Source of the DNA: Alphaproteobacteria bacterium
Lineage (GTDB): Bacteria; Pseudomonadota; Alphaproteobacteria; Rhizobiales; Rhizobiaceae
Assembly: GCA_024742485.1 (NCBI GenBank)
Contig: JANSYK010000004.1
Coordinates: 186,001-250,000, forward strand
Length of the DNA: 64,000 nt
Direction of reading: 5' to 3'
Each line of letters begins with the position of its first letter. Position 1 is the stretch's first letter. Position numbers and translations under genes: made by a program. This document shows positions 34,646-44,029 of the stretch, one piece after another. The notes beneath the pieces were generated by a model. The model was not told the DNA's origin. It saw only the letters and a program-made list of their open reading frames with translations, and searched no databases.

Positions 34646-36103
34646 ATGAAATCGATGCTGCTGACGATGGCATTGGCGATCGGACTGTCGGGTTGCCAGT
34701 CCTGGCTGGACCAGACCTATTCGTCATCGGTCGGACCATCCGATAATCCGCAAACGGTGGCCCGCCTCGAAAAGAACGATCCCCGCGCGCGGCTCGGCGC
34801 CAAGGAACATCCGCGCATTGTCGCCAGCTATGGTGGTGAGTTCAGCGATCCCAAGGTCGAGCGTCTTCTGGCCCGCATCGTCGGTGCGCTGACACTGGTC
34901 TCGGAAAATCCGAAGCAAACCTATCGCATCACGATCCTCAATTCCCCGGCGGTCAATGCATTTGCCCTGCCCGGCGGCTATCTCTACATCACCCGCGGCC
35001 TGCTGGCGCTTGCCAATGATTCCTCCGAAGTCGCCGCCGTAATCGCCCACGAAATGGCGCATGTGACGGCCAATCACGGTCTGCAGAGAAAGCGGCGTGA
35101 AGAGGCAGAGGTCATTGCCAGCCGTGTCGCCGCCGAAGTGATTTCCAACGAGGTGGCCGGACAAAAAGCGTTGGCCCGCAGCAAATTACGGCTTGCCGCC
35201 TTTTCCCGCAAGCAGGAGCTGGAGGCCGATGTCATTGGTGTTCGGATGCTGGGCCAGGCCGGTTTCGACCCCTATGCGGCGGCCCGCTTCCTTCGTTCGA
35301 TGGAGGCCTATAGCCGCTTTCGTGCCAGCGATGCGGACAGTGACCAGAGCCTTGATTTTCTGTCCAGCCACCCCGATGCTCCGAAACGGCTGGAACTGGC
35401 CGTGCGCCATGCCCGGGCATTCGGCCCGGAAGGCACGGGAACACGCGACCGCGATCAATATCTGAATGGCATAAACGGGCTGCTTTACGGTGACAGCCCG
35501 AACGAGGGCTATGTTCGCGGGCTGACCTTTCTTCACCCGAAACTGGAGATTCGCTTCTCGGTTCCCCAGGGCTTCAAGATCGACAATACGGCCCAGGCGG
35601 TGCTCGCCACCGGACCGGGTGATATTGCGGTGCGTTTCGATGGCGTCTCGGAACGCGGCCGACGGTCGCTGACGAAATACATCGCCAGCGGCTGGGTCAG
35701 CGGGCTTGATCCTTCAACCGTGCAAAGCACCCGTGTCAACGGGCTGGATGCCGCCACCGCGCGGGCACGGGCCGACAATTGGGATTTTGACGTGACGGTC
35801 ATTCGCGTCAAGAACCGCATCTACCGGGTTCTGACCGCGGCCCCAACCGGCAGCACGAGGCTTGAACCGACGGCAAGGGCTGTGCGTGCATCGTTTCGAA
35901 AGATGACGCCGTCCGCCGTTGCGGCGCTGCAACCGCTGCGCATAAAGGTGGTCAAGGCTGGGCCGGGAGCCACCGTATCAGGGATAGCCGGGCGCATGCG
36001 CGGCACCAATCGAAAACTGGAACTGTTCCGTCTGCTGAACGCGCTATCGTCCGGCAGCGCGCTCTCGGCGGGCGACGAAGTCAAGATCGTGACCGATCGC
36101 TAG
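34646..36103 (+). CDS. M48-family metalloprotease lipoprotein
   Basis: This 485-residue exported protein has a lipobox LSGC near residue 17, the zinc motif HEMAH with the third ligand Glu in KQELEADVIGVRM, and a LPGGYLYITRGLL block, as in BepA/YfgC-type peptidases. The C-terminal 70 residues (IKVVKAGPGATVSGIAGRM ... AGDEVKIV) resemble a LysM-like module. Members help outer-membrane protein quality control. The ATG at 34646 is chosen from the lipoprotein leader; an earlier in-frame ATG would bury it. Confidence 0.85.
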   Translation: MKSMLLTMALAIGLSGCQSWLDQTYSSSVGPSDNPQTVARLEKNDPRARLGAKEHPRIVASYGGEFSDPKVERLLARIVGALTLVSENPKQTYRITILNSPAVNAFALPGGYLYITRGLLALANDSSEVAAVIAHEMAHVTANHGLQRKRREEAEVIASRVAAEVISNEVAGQKALARSKLRLAAFSRKQELEADVIGVRMLGQAGFDPYAAARFLRSMEAYSRFRASDADSDQSLDFLSSHPDAPKRLELAVRHARAFGPEGTGTRDRDQYLNGINGLLYGDSPNEGYVRGLTFLHPKLEIRFSVPQGFKIDNTAQAVLATGPGDIAVRFDGVSERGRRSLTKYIASGWVSGLDPSTVQSTRVNGLDAATARARADNWDFDVTVIRVKNRIYRVLTAAPTGSTRLEPTARAVRASFRKMTPSAVAALQPLRIKVVKAGPGATVSGIAGRMRGTNRKLELFRLLNALSSGSALSAGDEVKIVTDR

Positions 36104-36143
36104 AACCGCAGGACCCTGCCGTAACCGCAGGACCTGAATTGCT

Positions 36144-37004
36144 CTAGATACTGGTAATGGCCGGCGCGTCCTTTTCCAGCGCATCCTTCAGCTTTTGCAG
36201 GGCCCTGTTCTCTATTTGCCGGACCCGCTCCTTGGAAATCCCCAAGCTGCTTCCAAGCGCCTCCAGCGTCGCGCCATCCTCGCTCAGCCGCCTTTCACGG
36301 ATGATTTTCTCCTCACGCGGGTTGAGTTTTTCGAGGGCTGACTTGATCCACTCGGAACGGCGCTCCTCGTCGATCATGATGCTGACCTGCTCGTCCGGCA
36401 GCGGATCGTCACTCTTCAGAAACTCGATCCGGTCGGAGCCCGGCGTTTCGGAATCCATCATCGGCGCGTTGAGCGAGGTATCGGCCCCCGACAAACGCGC
36501 ATCCATCACGGCAACATCCTTGACATTGACACCGACAGCCAGCGCGATTTCAGCGTGAATGTCGCTTTCCGGTGAATGAGCGTTGGTTCGCCACAGTTTT
36601 GCGCGCAGTCGCCGAAGATTGAAAAACAGCGCCTTTTGGGCCGAACTCGTGCCACCGCGCACAATCGACCAGTTGCGCAGAATATAGTCCTGTATGGATG
36701 CCCGGATCCACCAGGTCGCATAGGTCGAGAACCGGACATCGCGCTCCGGCTCGAACCGGGCCGCCGCTTCCAGAAGCCCCACATGGCCTTCCTGGATCAA
36801 ATCGCTCATCGGCAGCCCGAAATTCCTGAATTTCGCCGCCATGGATATGACCAGCCGCATATGGGCGGTGGCGATTTTGTTCAGCGCCTCCTGGTCCTTG
36901 TTTTCTTTCCAGCTGACCGCCAGATCGTGTTCTTCGGCACGATCCAGATAGGGCGCCGACATGGCGGCCTTGATAAGTTTATGCCCGGCACGAACGTCGC
37001 TCAT
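36144..37004 (-). CDS. rpoH: RNA polymerase sigma-32 (RpoH-type) factor
   Basis: The 286-residue protein has sigma-70 region 2 (HMRLVISMAAKFRNFGLPMSDLIQEGHVGLLEAAARFEPERDVRFSTYATWWIRASIQDYI), the RpoH-specific box QKALFFNLRRLR and region 4 (LGISKERVRQIENRALQKLKD). It directs heat-shock and stress promoters. The ATG before SDVRAGHK has GGGAG 7 nt upstream. Rhizobial genomes have two or more rpoH copies; I cannot tell from sequence alone which paralogue this is. A 12-bp motif shared with a TetR operator lies about 95 bp upstream. Confidence 0.92.
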   Translation of the reverse strand: MSDVRAGHKLIKAAMSAPYLDRAEEHDLAVSWKENKDQEALNKIATAHMRLVISMAAKFRNFGLPMSDLIQEGHVGLLEAAARFEPERDVRFSTYATWWIRASIQDYILRNWSIVRGGTSSAQKALFFNLRRLRAKLWRTNAHSPESDIHAEIALAVGVNVKDVAVMDARLSGADTSLNAPMMDSETPGSDRIEFLKSDDPLPDEQVSIMIDEERRSEWIKSALEKLNPREEKIIRERRLSEDGATLEALGSSLGISKERVRQIENRALQKLKDALEKDAPAITSI

Positions 37005-37201
37005 ATCGTTCTCCCGAAAGAGCCTCAATCACCAGAGACAAAGGTGCGCGAAACACCCCTGCCGCATCATTTCCGGCCATTATGACCGGCAATGGTATTT
37101 TCACTACGTAACAATCGTGTGTATGGATCACCGAAGTTACAAGAAAACGCAGTGTTCACCGTTTGGAACCAATCGGTCTTCAATTGGCTGATTTCACACA
37201 A

Positions 37202-37228
37202 AAAAACCCGGCATATTGCCGGGTTTTT
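37202..37228. terminator. Intrinsic terminator downstream of carD
   Basis: CCCGGCA (37207-37213) and TGCCGGG (37217-37223) form a 7-bp stem around TAT, with an A-run before and a T-run after, so it can work in either direction. On the minus strand it lies about 70 nt after carD; on the plus strand no gene reads into it. Confidence 0.9.
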
Positions 37229-37299
37229 CGTTTGTGCTGAAACTGTGATCGCTTGTCAGTGGCTTTCACATTGAAGTGAACCGCGCCATGGAAACGAGA

Positions 37300-37884
37300 T
37301 TATGCCGCAGCTTCCTGGGCGTTTCCGTCTCCGCCTGATTCCTCTTCGGCTGCCTTGCCGCGCTTCGGACCCTTGTTCAGATTGGTCTCGATCAGCCGCA
37401 CGGCTTCCGTTTCGGACAGTTTGTTGACCGCCGCAATTTCCCGGGCCATACGGTCAAGGGCTGCTTCGTAAAGCTGACGTTCGGAGTAGGACTGTTCCGG
37501 CTGGTTGTCAGCCCGATACAGATCGCGAACGACCTCGGCAATGGAAATCAGATCACCGGAATTGATCTTGGCATCATATTCCTGCGCCCGGCGTGACCAC
37601 ATGGTCCGCTTGATGCGCGCGCGGCCCTGTACAACCTTGAGGGAGCGTTCGACAAGTTCGTTTTCGGCAAGCTTGCGCATTCCGATGGATGCGGCCTTGG
37701 CAACCGGCACCTTGAGACGCATCTTGTCCTTTTCGAATTCGATCACAAACAGCTCCAGCTTGTGTCCAGCGACTTCCTGTTCTTCAATCGCTGTAATCTG
37801 GCCAACCCCGTGAGCCGGATACACGATGAATTCGCTGGTCTTGAAACCTTGGCGCTGTGATGGTTTTTTCTGTTGGGTTGTCAT
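37300..37884 (-). CDS. carD: CarD-family transcriptional regulator
   Basis: The 194-residue protein has the CarD/TRCF RNAP-interacting domain at its N-terminus (SEFIVYPAHGVGQITAIEEQEVAG, MRLKVPVAKA) and a helical C-terminal DNA-contact domain (RARIKRTMWSRRAQEYDAKI). CarD binds RNA polymerase and stabilises open complexes. It ends in an acidic Gly/Ala tail, followed by an intrinsic terminator. Confidence 0.93.
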   Translation of the reverse strand: MTTQQKKPSQRQGFKTSEFIVYPAHGVGQITAIEEQEVAGHKLELFVIEFEKDKMRLKVPVAKAASIGMRKLAENELVERSLKVVQGRARIKRTMWSRRAQEYDAKINSGDLISIAEVVRDLYRADNQPEQSYSERQLYEAALDRMAREIAAVNKLSETEAVRLIETNLNKGPKRGKAAEEESGGDGNAQEAAA

Positions 37885-38302
37885 TCGTTGTTATACTCCC
37901 TGTTACAAACCCGGCAGTGGCCAGGCCGGGCACCGAAAAAGACGAGCCAAGCACTCGATCTCAGCCGTGACGTGACTGCCGGTACCCGCAATAAGAATCG
38001 CCTGTGTAAACATCAAAATCCGACCGGAAACCGACAGCGGAAAGACAGAGCTGTCGTCACAAGAAAGGGTTTCGCGGGGGTCGAGTTCTTCCGTCGTCAA
38101 GGCAATCATGGCGGATCTTCAGGAACCGCCACTGGTCAGTGCTGTATTGGTAACACAAAAATCGGCAAGAATCAATCATTTGCCGCAGGTGCACAATGGG
38201 CCGGCGGGCAGCTTTTGTCCAATTGGTTAATTTCCCGACGCCTCGCAAGCCCTGTCATCAAGGCATTCAGGCCTTGCCGAATCCGTCAAAACCTCAACTG
38301 CG
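37885..38302. other. Intergenic region between fdxA and carD
   Basis: I see no convincing gene in this 418-bp stretch. Only the carD upstream region and a few short unrelated open frames without ribosome binding sites are present. It must carry the carD promoter. Confidence 0.6.
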
Positions 38303-38641
38303 CTAGTCACCCTCACCCGGTTCCGGTGAGAAATACTTCTCGAATTTGCCTTCCATCCCATCGAATTCCTCGGCATCCGCCGGCGCATCGCGATTCATGG
38401 TGACGTTCGGCCACTTTTCGGCATATTCGGTGTTGATCTGCAGCCATTTGTCGAGCCCGGGCTCGGTGTCGGGCTTGATCGCCTCGGCCGGGCATTCCGG
38501 TTCGCAAACACCGCAATCGATGCATTCGTCCGGGTGAATGACCAGCATGTTCTCACCCTCGTAGAAACAGTCGACCGGACAGACCTCGACGCAGTCCAGA
38601 TATTTGCACTTAATGCAATTTTCGGTGACGATGTAGGTCAT
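38303..38641 (-). CDS. fdxA: Ferredoxin FdxA (7Fe-8S type)
   Basis: This 112-residue ferredoxin has the first cluster motif [17 protein letters not shown] (an interrupted set, for a 3Fe-4S cluster) and the second [12 protein letters not shown] (4Fe-4S), followed by the long C-terminal tail of the FdxA type. It carries electrons in the cytoplasm. The gene lies between the S4 protein and carD, an order common in Rhizobiales. Confidence 0.95.
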   Translation of the reverse strand: MTYIVTENCIKCKYLDCVEVCPVDCFYEGENMLVIHPDECIDCGVCEPECPAEAIKPDTEPGLDKWLQINTEYAEKWPNVTMNRDAPADAEEFDGMEGKFEKYFSPEPGEGD

Positions 38642-38822
38642 GGATGGCTCCGGTGGGTCTTTGAAGGCATGTTGATCCGATCAGGTAGCGGCTTTGATTT
38701 GTCTTGGCAAGAGGTCCATTGCCACACCCCGTATGGTGGTCCGATGGCTTGATTTCTCCGCTGTAAATGTTCCCGCGTCGGGGCTGAGCCAATTTGCCAC
38801 AGGCCAAACGCAATGGAGCCGG

Positions 38823-39209
38823 TCACTGTTTTGGTATTTTCCATTTGTCCAGCTGGCGGCGCTCGCGTTTCGTCGGCCGTCCGCTGCCGGCTTCCCGCAA
38901 AGGGACGATTGCCGCGGGTTGCCTTTCGCTGGTGGGAACAGGCGGCGGGCTCAGGTCCTCAAACAGCGTACGCGCCTCTTCAAAAGGTCCGCGCCGCTCG
39001 CCCGGCAGCAGCACTTTGAGAATGCGGATCTGACGGTCCAGCGTGATCGTCAGGACATCCCCGAAACCAATCTGTCGGCTGGCCTGACTGACCTTGTCGC
39101 CATTGAGCCGGACACGTCCGGACTGGGCGAGCTTGGCCGCCAGCGACCGAGATTTCACCACACGGGCGAAAAACAGCCATTTGTCGATACGTTGACGGAA
39201 CTCTTCCAT
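38823..39209 (-). CDS. S4-domain RNA-binding protein (Hsp15-like)
   Basis: This 128-residue protein begins with an S4 RNA-binding domain (QRIDKWLFFARVVKSRSLAAKLAQSGRVRLNG) and has a basic C-terminal tail (GRPTKRERRQLDKWK), as in HslR/Hsp15, which handles stalled 50S-nascent chain complexes. The ATG before EEFRQRID is preferred over a TTG three codons upstream. It starts 20 nt after the helicase stop and is likely cotranscribed with it. Confidence 0.88.
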   Translation of the reverse strand: MEEFRQRIDKWLFFARVVKSRSLAAKLAQSGRVRLNGDKVSQASRQIGFGDVLTITLDRQIRILKVLLPGERRGPFEEARTLFEDLSPPPVPTSERQPAAIVPLREAGSGRPTKRERRQLDKWKIPKQ

Positions 39210-39228
39210 GTTGGGCAAAGCCCGACAT

Positions 39229-42200
39229 CTATTTGTCGAGCTGTTCCTTCAGGGCGGCAAGCTTGGCGAAAGGCGAATCCGGATCGATGGGTTTTTCCCG
39301 GCGCGGCGGGCGGGCAGAATAGTTGCCGCTTCCCTGCCCATCCTTCTTGGACTTTCGAGGATTGCCCTTGAAGCGACCCTTGCCTTTCGGACCAGCTTTT
39401 TTCTCGCCATCACGCTGGTTGCGTCCATGACCCGTGGCCTGGTTGTTTCTGGACCCCTGACGGTGGCGTCCCCGCGCGCCGTCCGAACGACCCGCCGGAC
39501 GCCACAATAGAACCGGCTTCGGCGGTTCGTCAGACGCGGTATCAGCTTTGTCCAGCGTGGCCGCCCCATCGCTCGATGATTCGTCACCGGATGATGGCGC
39601 GGCCTCCTCGCCCTTTGTCTCCTCAACCGCCGTTTCCGGCTTTGCCGTCTCCACCGATGTTTCGGCAGCAATCTCGCCGGCCGCCGTTTCAGCATCCGTC
39701 GCCTGCTCGGCATCTACCGTTTCGGGCTGTGCCGCCTGAGCCGATGCATCGGCAACAGCATCATTGTCAGTTTTTGCTGTGTCGGCGGCCTGCTTCGTAT
39801 CGTCCGGTTCGCCCCCTTCTGCCTGGGTTGTGCCCTCTGGCGGCGTGTCATTGCGCGCTGTAGCCGAAGCATCGGCCGGTTGTGCCGGCCCGCCCTCTGG
39901 CTTGCTTTCAGATGACTTGTCCGCGCTCTGCGCCAGTTTGGCATCCAGCGCCGACAGATGTGCGGCAGCCTCCTCGGCCGAAACCGGCTCGCTACGATAA
40001 CCGAGCCCCTTGAGGATTTCCTCCAGGTCATCCTGTGTCGCACCGAGAATGGACAGCATGGTCGGTGTCGACACGAAGCGTCGGCCATCATAGGCACCTT
40101 CGGGCCTCGGGCCGCTGTCCTGTTTCCAATGCAGCAGCGGCCGGATCAGATCCGCCAGGCGTTCAAGAATATCGATGCGTACGGCACGCTTGCCGAGAAA
40201 CCGGAAACCCGCCAATTTGTAGAATTCCCGGTCAAAGGAATGATCGGTCACGATCGAGGTCCGGCCGGCAGCAAGTGCGCCGGTGATCTCACCATAGCCG
40301 GGCTTGTCGAAGCCCGTATTCCGCAGCGCCCAGAGCAGCGTTATCATTTCGGCCGGCGCCGGTTTCAGCAGCATCGGCATGAACACATGATAGGCACCGA
40401 AGCGCACGCCATAGCGGCGCAGCGAGCCACGCGCGTCCTGATCAAGCGCCTTGACGTCCTCGGCCACATCGCGGCGAAACAGCACGCCGAGACTCTCGAC
40501 GATGCGAAAAGCCAACCCCTTGGCAAGGCCTTCCAGGTCCTCCGCATGGGCCAGTTCGTCGAGTGGTTTGAGCACGGTCGCCACATGGTGATGAACGAAC
40601 CGCTGGAGCCGGGCCGCAATCACGTCGCGCGCCTGCGCCGACAATTGCTCATCCGCCAGAAGCACGATGCCGGGGCGCAGAATCTCCTCGCCGTCGCTCA
40701 GATGGGCAACCGGGTCTCCCAGCCAGCGCAGCACACCATCGGAACCGATGGCAAAATCATTGTTGCCCGATGCGTGCAGTCGCGCCGCCCTTGCTTCGAA
40801 TTCGAGCTCCAGCGACTTGCGCGCTGCAGCCAGAACGGCCTTGGCGTCCGGGCCCTCCGCGCTGGCATCAGGTGTAAAGCGAAATCCCGCCAATTGTCCG
40901 ACATGATGTCCTTCGACAAAAACATCGCCATCAACGCCAATCTGAGCTTCAAGCATCGCATTTTCTCTCAACCGCTTCATGAGCACAGATGTCCTGCGAT
41001 CAACGAAGCGTTTCGTCAACCTCTCATGCAACGCATCGGACAGTCGATCTTCGATTTCACGCGTCTTTTCTTGCCAGTGTGACGGATGTGCAAGCCATCC
41101 CGGCCTGTGGGAGACATAGGTCCAGGTCCTGATGTGCGAGATACGCGCCGATAATGTGTCGATCTCGCCATCGGTCCGGTCCGACCGGCGCACCTGTTCA
41201 TCGACAAAATCTTCACGCACCGCGCCATGGCGGACGACGTCACCAAAAATCGCGGCAATGATATCTGCGTGCTGCGCCGGGGTGATCCGCCGATAGTCCG
41301 GCAGGGCGCAAACGTCCCACAACAATTCGACACTTTCCGGCGATGATGCGAGGTCGGTGATCTCACCGGCGCGGACCAGGTGCTCGAGGGCCTGTTGATC
41401 GACGGCCGGCAGAGCCCGTGTGAGCCCGGGAAGCGCCGGAGTCCTGTCGAGACTTGCGCGCAGTGCGTCGATGGACGCGAAATCGAGCTGTTTGCTGCGC
41501 CACTGCAGAACCTTTTCGGGCTGAAAATCATGCCCCTCAATGCGTTCGACAAGATCCTCCGCGAACGGATCGGCCCGTCCGGTCACTCCGAATGTTCCAT
41601 CATGCATATGCCGGCCGGCCCGGCCGGCGATTTGCCCGAGCTCCGACGGATTGAGCCGGCGAAACTGGAAGCCGTCGAATTTGCGGTCCTGTGCGAATGC
41701 CACGTGATCGACATCAAGATTAAGGCCCATGCCTATGGCATCGGTCGCCACCAGATACTCCACATCACCGGCTTGGTAGAGGGCAACTTGCGCATTGCGG
41801 GTCCGCGGGCTGAGCGCACCCAGGACGACTGCCGCACCGCCACGCTGCCGACGGATCAGTTCGGCAACCGCATAAACCTCATCGGCGGAAAATGCGACAA
41901 TGGCAGACCGTCTTGGAAGCCGTGTGATTTTCTTTGATCCGGCATAGGCCAGGTGGGACAGCCGGGGCCGCGAGACAACCGTCAGTCCGGGCAACAGGCT
42001 CTCCAGGATCCCGCGCATGGTCGCCGCACCGAGCAGCAGCGTTTCCTCGCGCCCGCGCAGATTGAGCAGGCGGTCGGTAAAGACATGACCGCGCTCAAGA
42101 TCAGCCGCCAATTGTACTTCGTCGATGGCGACGAAGGCCGCATCGGTTTCCCGCGGCATGGCCTCCACTGTGCAGACCGAGTAGCGGGCATTGGGTGGGT

Positions 42201-42435
42201 TGATCTTTTCTTCACCGGTGACCAGCGCAACATGTTCGGCGCCGACCTTCTGCACGACCCGGCCATAGACCTCGCGCGCCAGGAGCCGAAGCGGCAGTCC
42301 GATCACACCGGATTTGTGAGCCACCATGCGCTCGATGGCATAGTGTGTCTTGCCGGTATTGGTTGGGCCGAGCACCGCCACGACGCCGCGGCCGCTGAAG
42401 ATCATCGGCTGATTTTGAGAAGGGGAGATCAACAT
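39229..42435 (-). CDS. Suv3-like RNA/DNA helicase with low-complexity C-terminal tail
   Basis: This 1068-residue DExH/D helicase has Walker A VLGPTNTGKTHYAIERM, a DEVQLA motif II and motif VI QIAGRAGRHMHDG, as in SUV3/mitochondrial-degradosome helicases. A basic, cysteine-poor middle follows. The last 240 residues are acidic and Ala/Thr/Glu-rich and end in a basic Arg/Lys/Gly segment (GRHRQGSRNNQATGHG), probably disordered. I chose the ATG at 42435 because Walker A then starts about 20 residues in; the DNA upstream is the GANTC-rich intergenic region. It is followed by the S4 protein gene, consistent with a role in RNA processing. Confidence 0.85.
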   Translation of the reverse strand: MLISPSQNQPMIFSGRGVVAVLGPTNTGKTHYAIERMVAHKSGVIGLPLRLLAREVYGRVVQKVGAEHVALVTGEEKINPPNARYSVCTVEAMPRETDAAFVAIDEVQLAADLERGHVFTDRLLNLRGREETLLLGAATMRGILESLLPGLTVVSRPRLSHLAYAGSKKITRLPRRSAIVAFSADEVYAVAELIRRQRGGAAVVLGALSPRTRNAQVALYQAGDVEYLVATDAIGMGLNLDVDHVAFAQDRKFDGFQFRRLNPSELGQIAGRAGRHMHDGTFGVTGRADPFAEDLVERIEGHDFQPEKVLQWRSKQLDFASIDALRASLDRTPALPGLTRALPAVDQQALEHLVRAGEITDLASSPESVELLWDVCALPDYRRITPAQHADIIAAIFGDVVRHGAVREDFVDEQVRRSDRTDGEIDTLSARISHIRTWTYVSHRPGWLAHPSHWQEKTREIEDRLSDALHERLTKRFVDRRTSVLMKRLRENAMLEAQIGVDGDVFVEGHHVGQLAGFRFTPDASAEGPDAKAVLAAARKSLELEFEARAARLHASGNNDFAIGSDGVLRWLGDPVAHLSDGEEILRPGIVLLADEQLSAQARDVIAARLQRFVHHHVATVLKPLDELAHAEDLEGLAKGLAFRIVESLGVLFRRDVAEDVKALDQDARGSLRRYGVRFGAYHVFMPMLLKPAPAEMITLLWALRNTGFDKPGYGEITGALAAGRTSIVTDHSFDREFYKLAGFRFLGKRAVRIDILERLADLIRPLLHWKQDSGPRPEGAYDGRRFVSTPTMLSILGATQDDLEEILKGLGYRSEPVSAEEAAAHLSALDAKLAQSADKSSESKPEGGPAQPADASATARNDTPPEGTTQAEGGEPDDTKQAADTAKTDNDAVADASAQAAQPETVDAEQATDAETAAGEIAAETSVETAKPETAVEETKGEEAAPSSGDESSSDGAATLDKADTASDEPPKPVLLWRPAGRSDGARGRHRQGSRNNQATGHGRNQRDGEKKAGPKGKGRFKGNPRKSKKDGQGSGNYSARPPRREKPIDPDSPFAKLAALKEQLDK

Positions 42436-42677
42436 CGAATGGAGAAGGTCTTCCGATTGGTCGTTAGGCGAAAAACAGATCAGGCTGTTAGCATCATCTA
42501 GTGTAGAATCCAGCCAAAAACAAAGTATCGACTGTACGGGGCCGGTGCCCGTTATGCCCGATGATACGCAAGTGCCCGGCGCTGGGATGACTCCGATGGC
42601 CATTTTGATGGCTTGGGGTGCAAATGGGGTCCTGGACGGCTGATTTCACCCTCAAAATTAACAATTGGAACAGGGAT

Positions 42678-42704
42678 GGAACGAATCGGCGACGAATCGC
42701 TGAC
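42678..42704. repeat. 27-bp direct repeat, copy 1
   Basis: A unit that starts GGAACGAATCGG and ends AATCGCTGAC, with two GANTC sites inside. The exact second copy is at 42960-42986. Confidence 0.9.
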
Positions 42705-42959
42705 TCGGATTGATTCAGGGTTTGTTCACGGCCACATATGCCGATTCCGTCCGAGAGGCACACTAGATGCTGAATCCGGATATCTCACCCAACAGGCTTA
42801 AATCTAAAAACAGCGACCCAGCGTTAACACTTTCGGCGGCGCCGATGAATAGTCGCCACGTCCCCCGGTAACTTTTTGTTAAGATGATAAAAATCTGAAT
42901 ATCCTCTTAACGGATCAACACAATAAATCCCCCGGTTTGTTAACGAATCGACCAAAAAC

Positions 42960-42986
42960 GGAACGAATCGGCGACGAATCGCTGAC
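42960..42986. repeat. 27-bp direct repeat, copy 2
   Basis: Identical to 42678-42704, 282 bp away start to start, in the same orientation. Flanking bases differ. Confidence 0.9.
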
Positions 42987-43193
42987 AGGACGATGTTCCT
43001 GTTATGTACACACAAGATATAGCGGCGATGATTGCGCGGACACACCAATCTGCGGCCGCTTGGGACCTGAAATCATGACGTGGAACGCGGTTCCGTTAAC
43101 CTTTGACCCGCCGGCACCAATTGAATGCATTTCCGTTTTCGGGATACGACGGCAAAAAAGAGAGAAAATCGGCACATCTGTGCGAATCACATG

Positions 43194-43223
43194 AAAAAGC
43201 GGCCACCGCGATGCGGTGGCCGC
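43194..43223 (-). terminator. Intrinsic terminator downstream of phaA-phaB
   Basis: GCGGCCACCGC (43199-43209) pairs perfectly with GCGGTGGCCGC (43213-43223) around a 3-nt loop (GAT). On the minus strand it is followed by TTTTT, giving a strong rho-independent terminator for phaB. Confidence 0.92.
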
Positions 43224-43249
43224 TGCAGATGTGTAACGAACGGTTTGGA

Positions 43250-43975
43250 TCAGACGACGAACTGGCCGCCATTGGCGGAGATGGTCGAGCCCGTGATGAA
43301 GCCGGCATCATCGGACGCCAGGAAAACCACGCACCGCGCAATCTCCTCCGGCTCGCCGAGCCGCCCGACGGGAATTTGCGGAATAATGCGTTCATTGAGC
43401 ACCTTTTCCGGAACGGCACGCACCATTTCGGTGCCGATATAGCCAGGACAGATGGCATTGACCGTAATGCCCTTGGCTGCGCCTTCCTGCGCCAACGTCT
43501 TGGTCAAGCCAAGATCGCCGGCCTTAGACGCGGAATAATTGGCCTGTCCCATCTGGCCCTTCTGGCCATTGATGGACGAGATGTTGATCACCCGGCCGAA
43601 GCCGCGCTCCCGCATGCCCGGCCAAACCGGGTGGGTCATGTTGAACAGACCGGTCAGGTTGGTATCGATGACGTCCTTCCAGTTCTCCGGCGTCATCTTG
43701 TGAAACATCGCGTCGCGCGTAATGCCGGCATTGTTGACCAGCACCTCGACCGGGCCGAGTTCGGCTTCGATTCCGGCAATTCCGTCCACACAGGCCTGAT
43801 AATCCGCAACATCCCATTTGTGGACGCTGATACCGGTTTCCGCCTTGAAGGCGTTGGCCTTTTCATCATTGCCGGCGTAACTGGCCGCGACCTTGTAGCC
43901 GGCATCCTTCAATGCGATGGAAATCGCCGCGCCAATGCCGCGTGTTCCACCGGTGACAATAGCAACCCTGCTCAT
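43250..43975 (-). CDS. phaB: Acetoacetyl-CoA reductase PhaB
   Basis: The 241-residue SDR reduces acetoacetyl-CoA to (R)-3-hydroxybutyryl-CoA for PHB synthesis, using NADPH. Motifs are TGGTRGIG (about 9-16), NNAGITRDAMFHKM, catalytic Ser in NISSINGQKGQMGQANYSASKAG with Tyr-Lys, and the PhaB hallmark CPGYIGTEMV. It follows phaA by 54 nt and ends before a strong terminator. Confidence 0.95.
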   Translation of the reverse strand: MSRVAIVTGGTRGIGAAISIALKDAGYKVAASYAGNDEKANAFKAETGISVHKWDVADYQACVDGIAGIEAELGPVEVLVNNAGITRDAMFHKMTPENWKDVIDTNLTGLFNMTHPVWPGMRERGFGRVINISSINGQKGQMGQANYSASKAGDLGLTKTLAQEGAAKGITVNAICPGYIGTEMVRAVPEKVLNERIIPQIPVGRLGEPEEIARCVVFLASDDAGFITGSTISANGGQFVV

Positions 43976-44029
43976 GGGGCATCTCCCGATTTGTTGATTT
44001 GGGCGGCGGAACCGCCCTTTGTGTTTGCG

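Larger units (their letters stand above)
42436..43193. other. 758-bp intergenic region rich in GANTC sites and TTAAC
   Basis: No gene with a plausible product was found between the helicase start and the phaB terminator. It holds eleven GANTC (CcrM methylation) sites, nine of them between 42683 and 42980, plus several GTTAAC-like sequences. A 27-bp direct repeat lies within it. No DnaA-box (TTATCCACA) array was seen. It must contain the helicase promoter. Confidence 0.7.

Noticed and set aside
37903-38109. Small minus-strand open frame in the carD upstream gap
   Set aside because: No ribosome binding site, odd composition and no family resemblance.
42436-43249. Chromosomal replication origin
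   Set aside because: GANTC and TTAAC richness is suggestive, but no DnaA-box cluster, no hemE or dnaA neighbour, and no AT-rich unwinding element was recognised.
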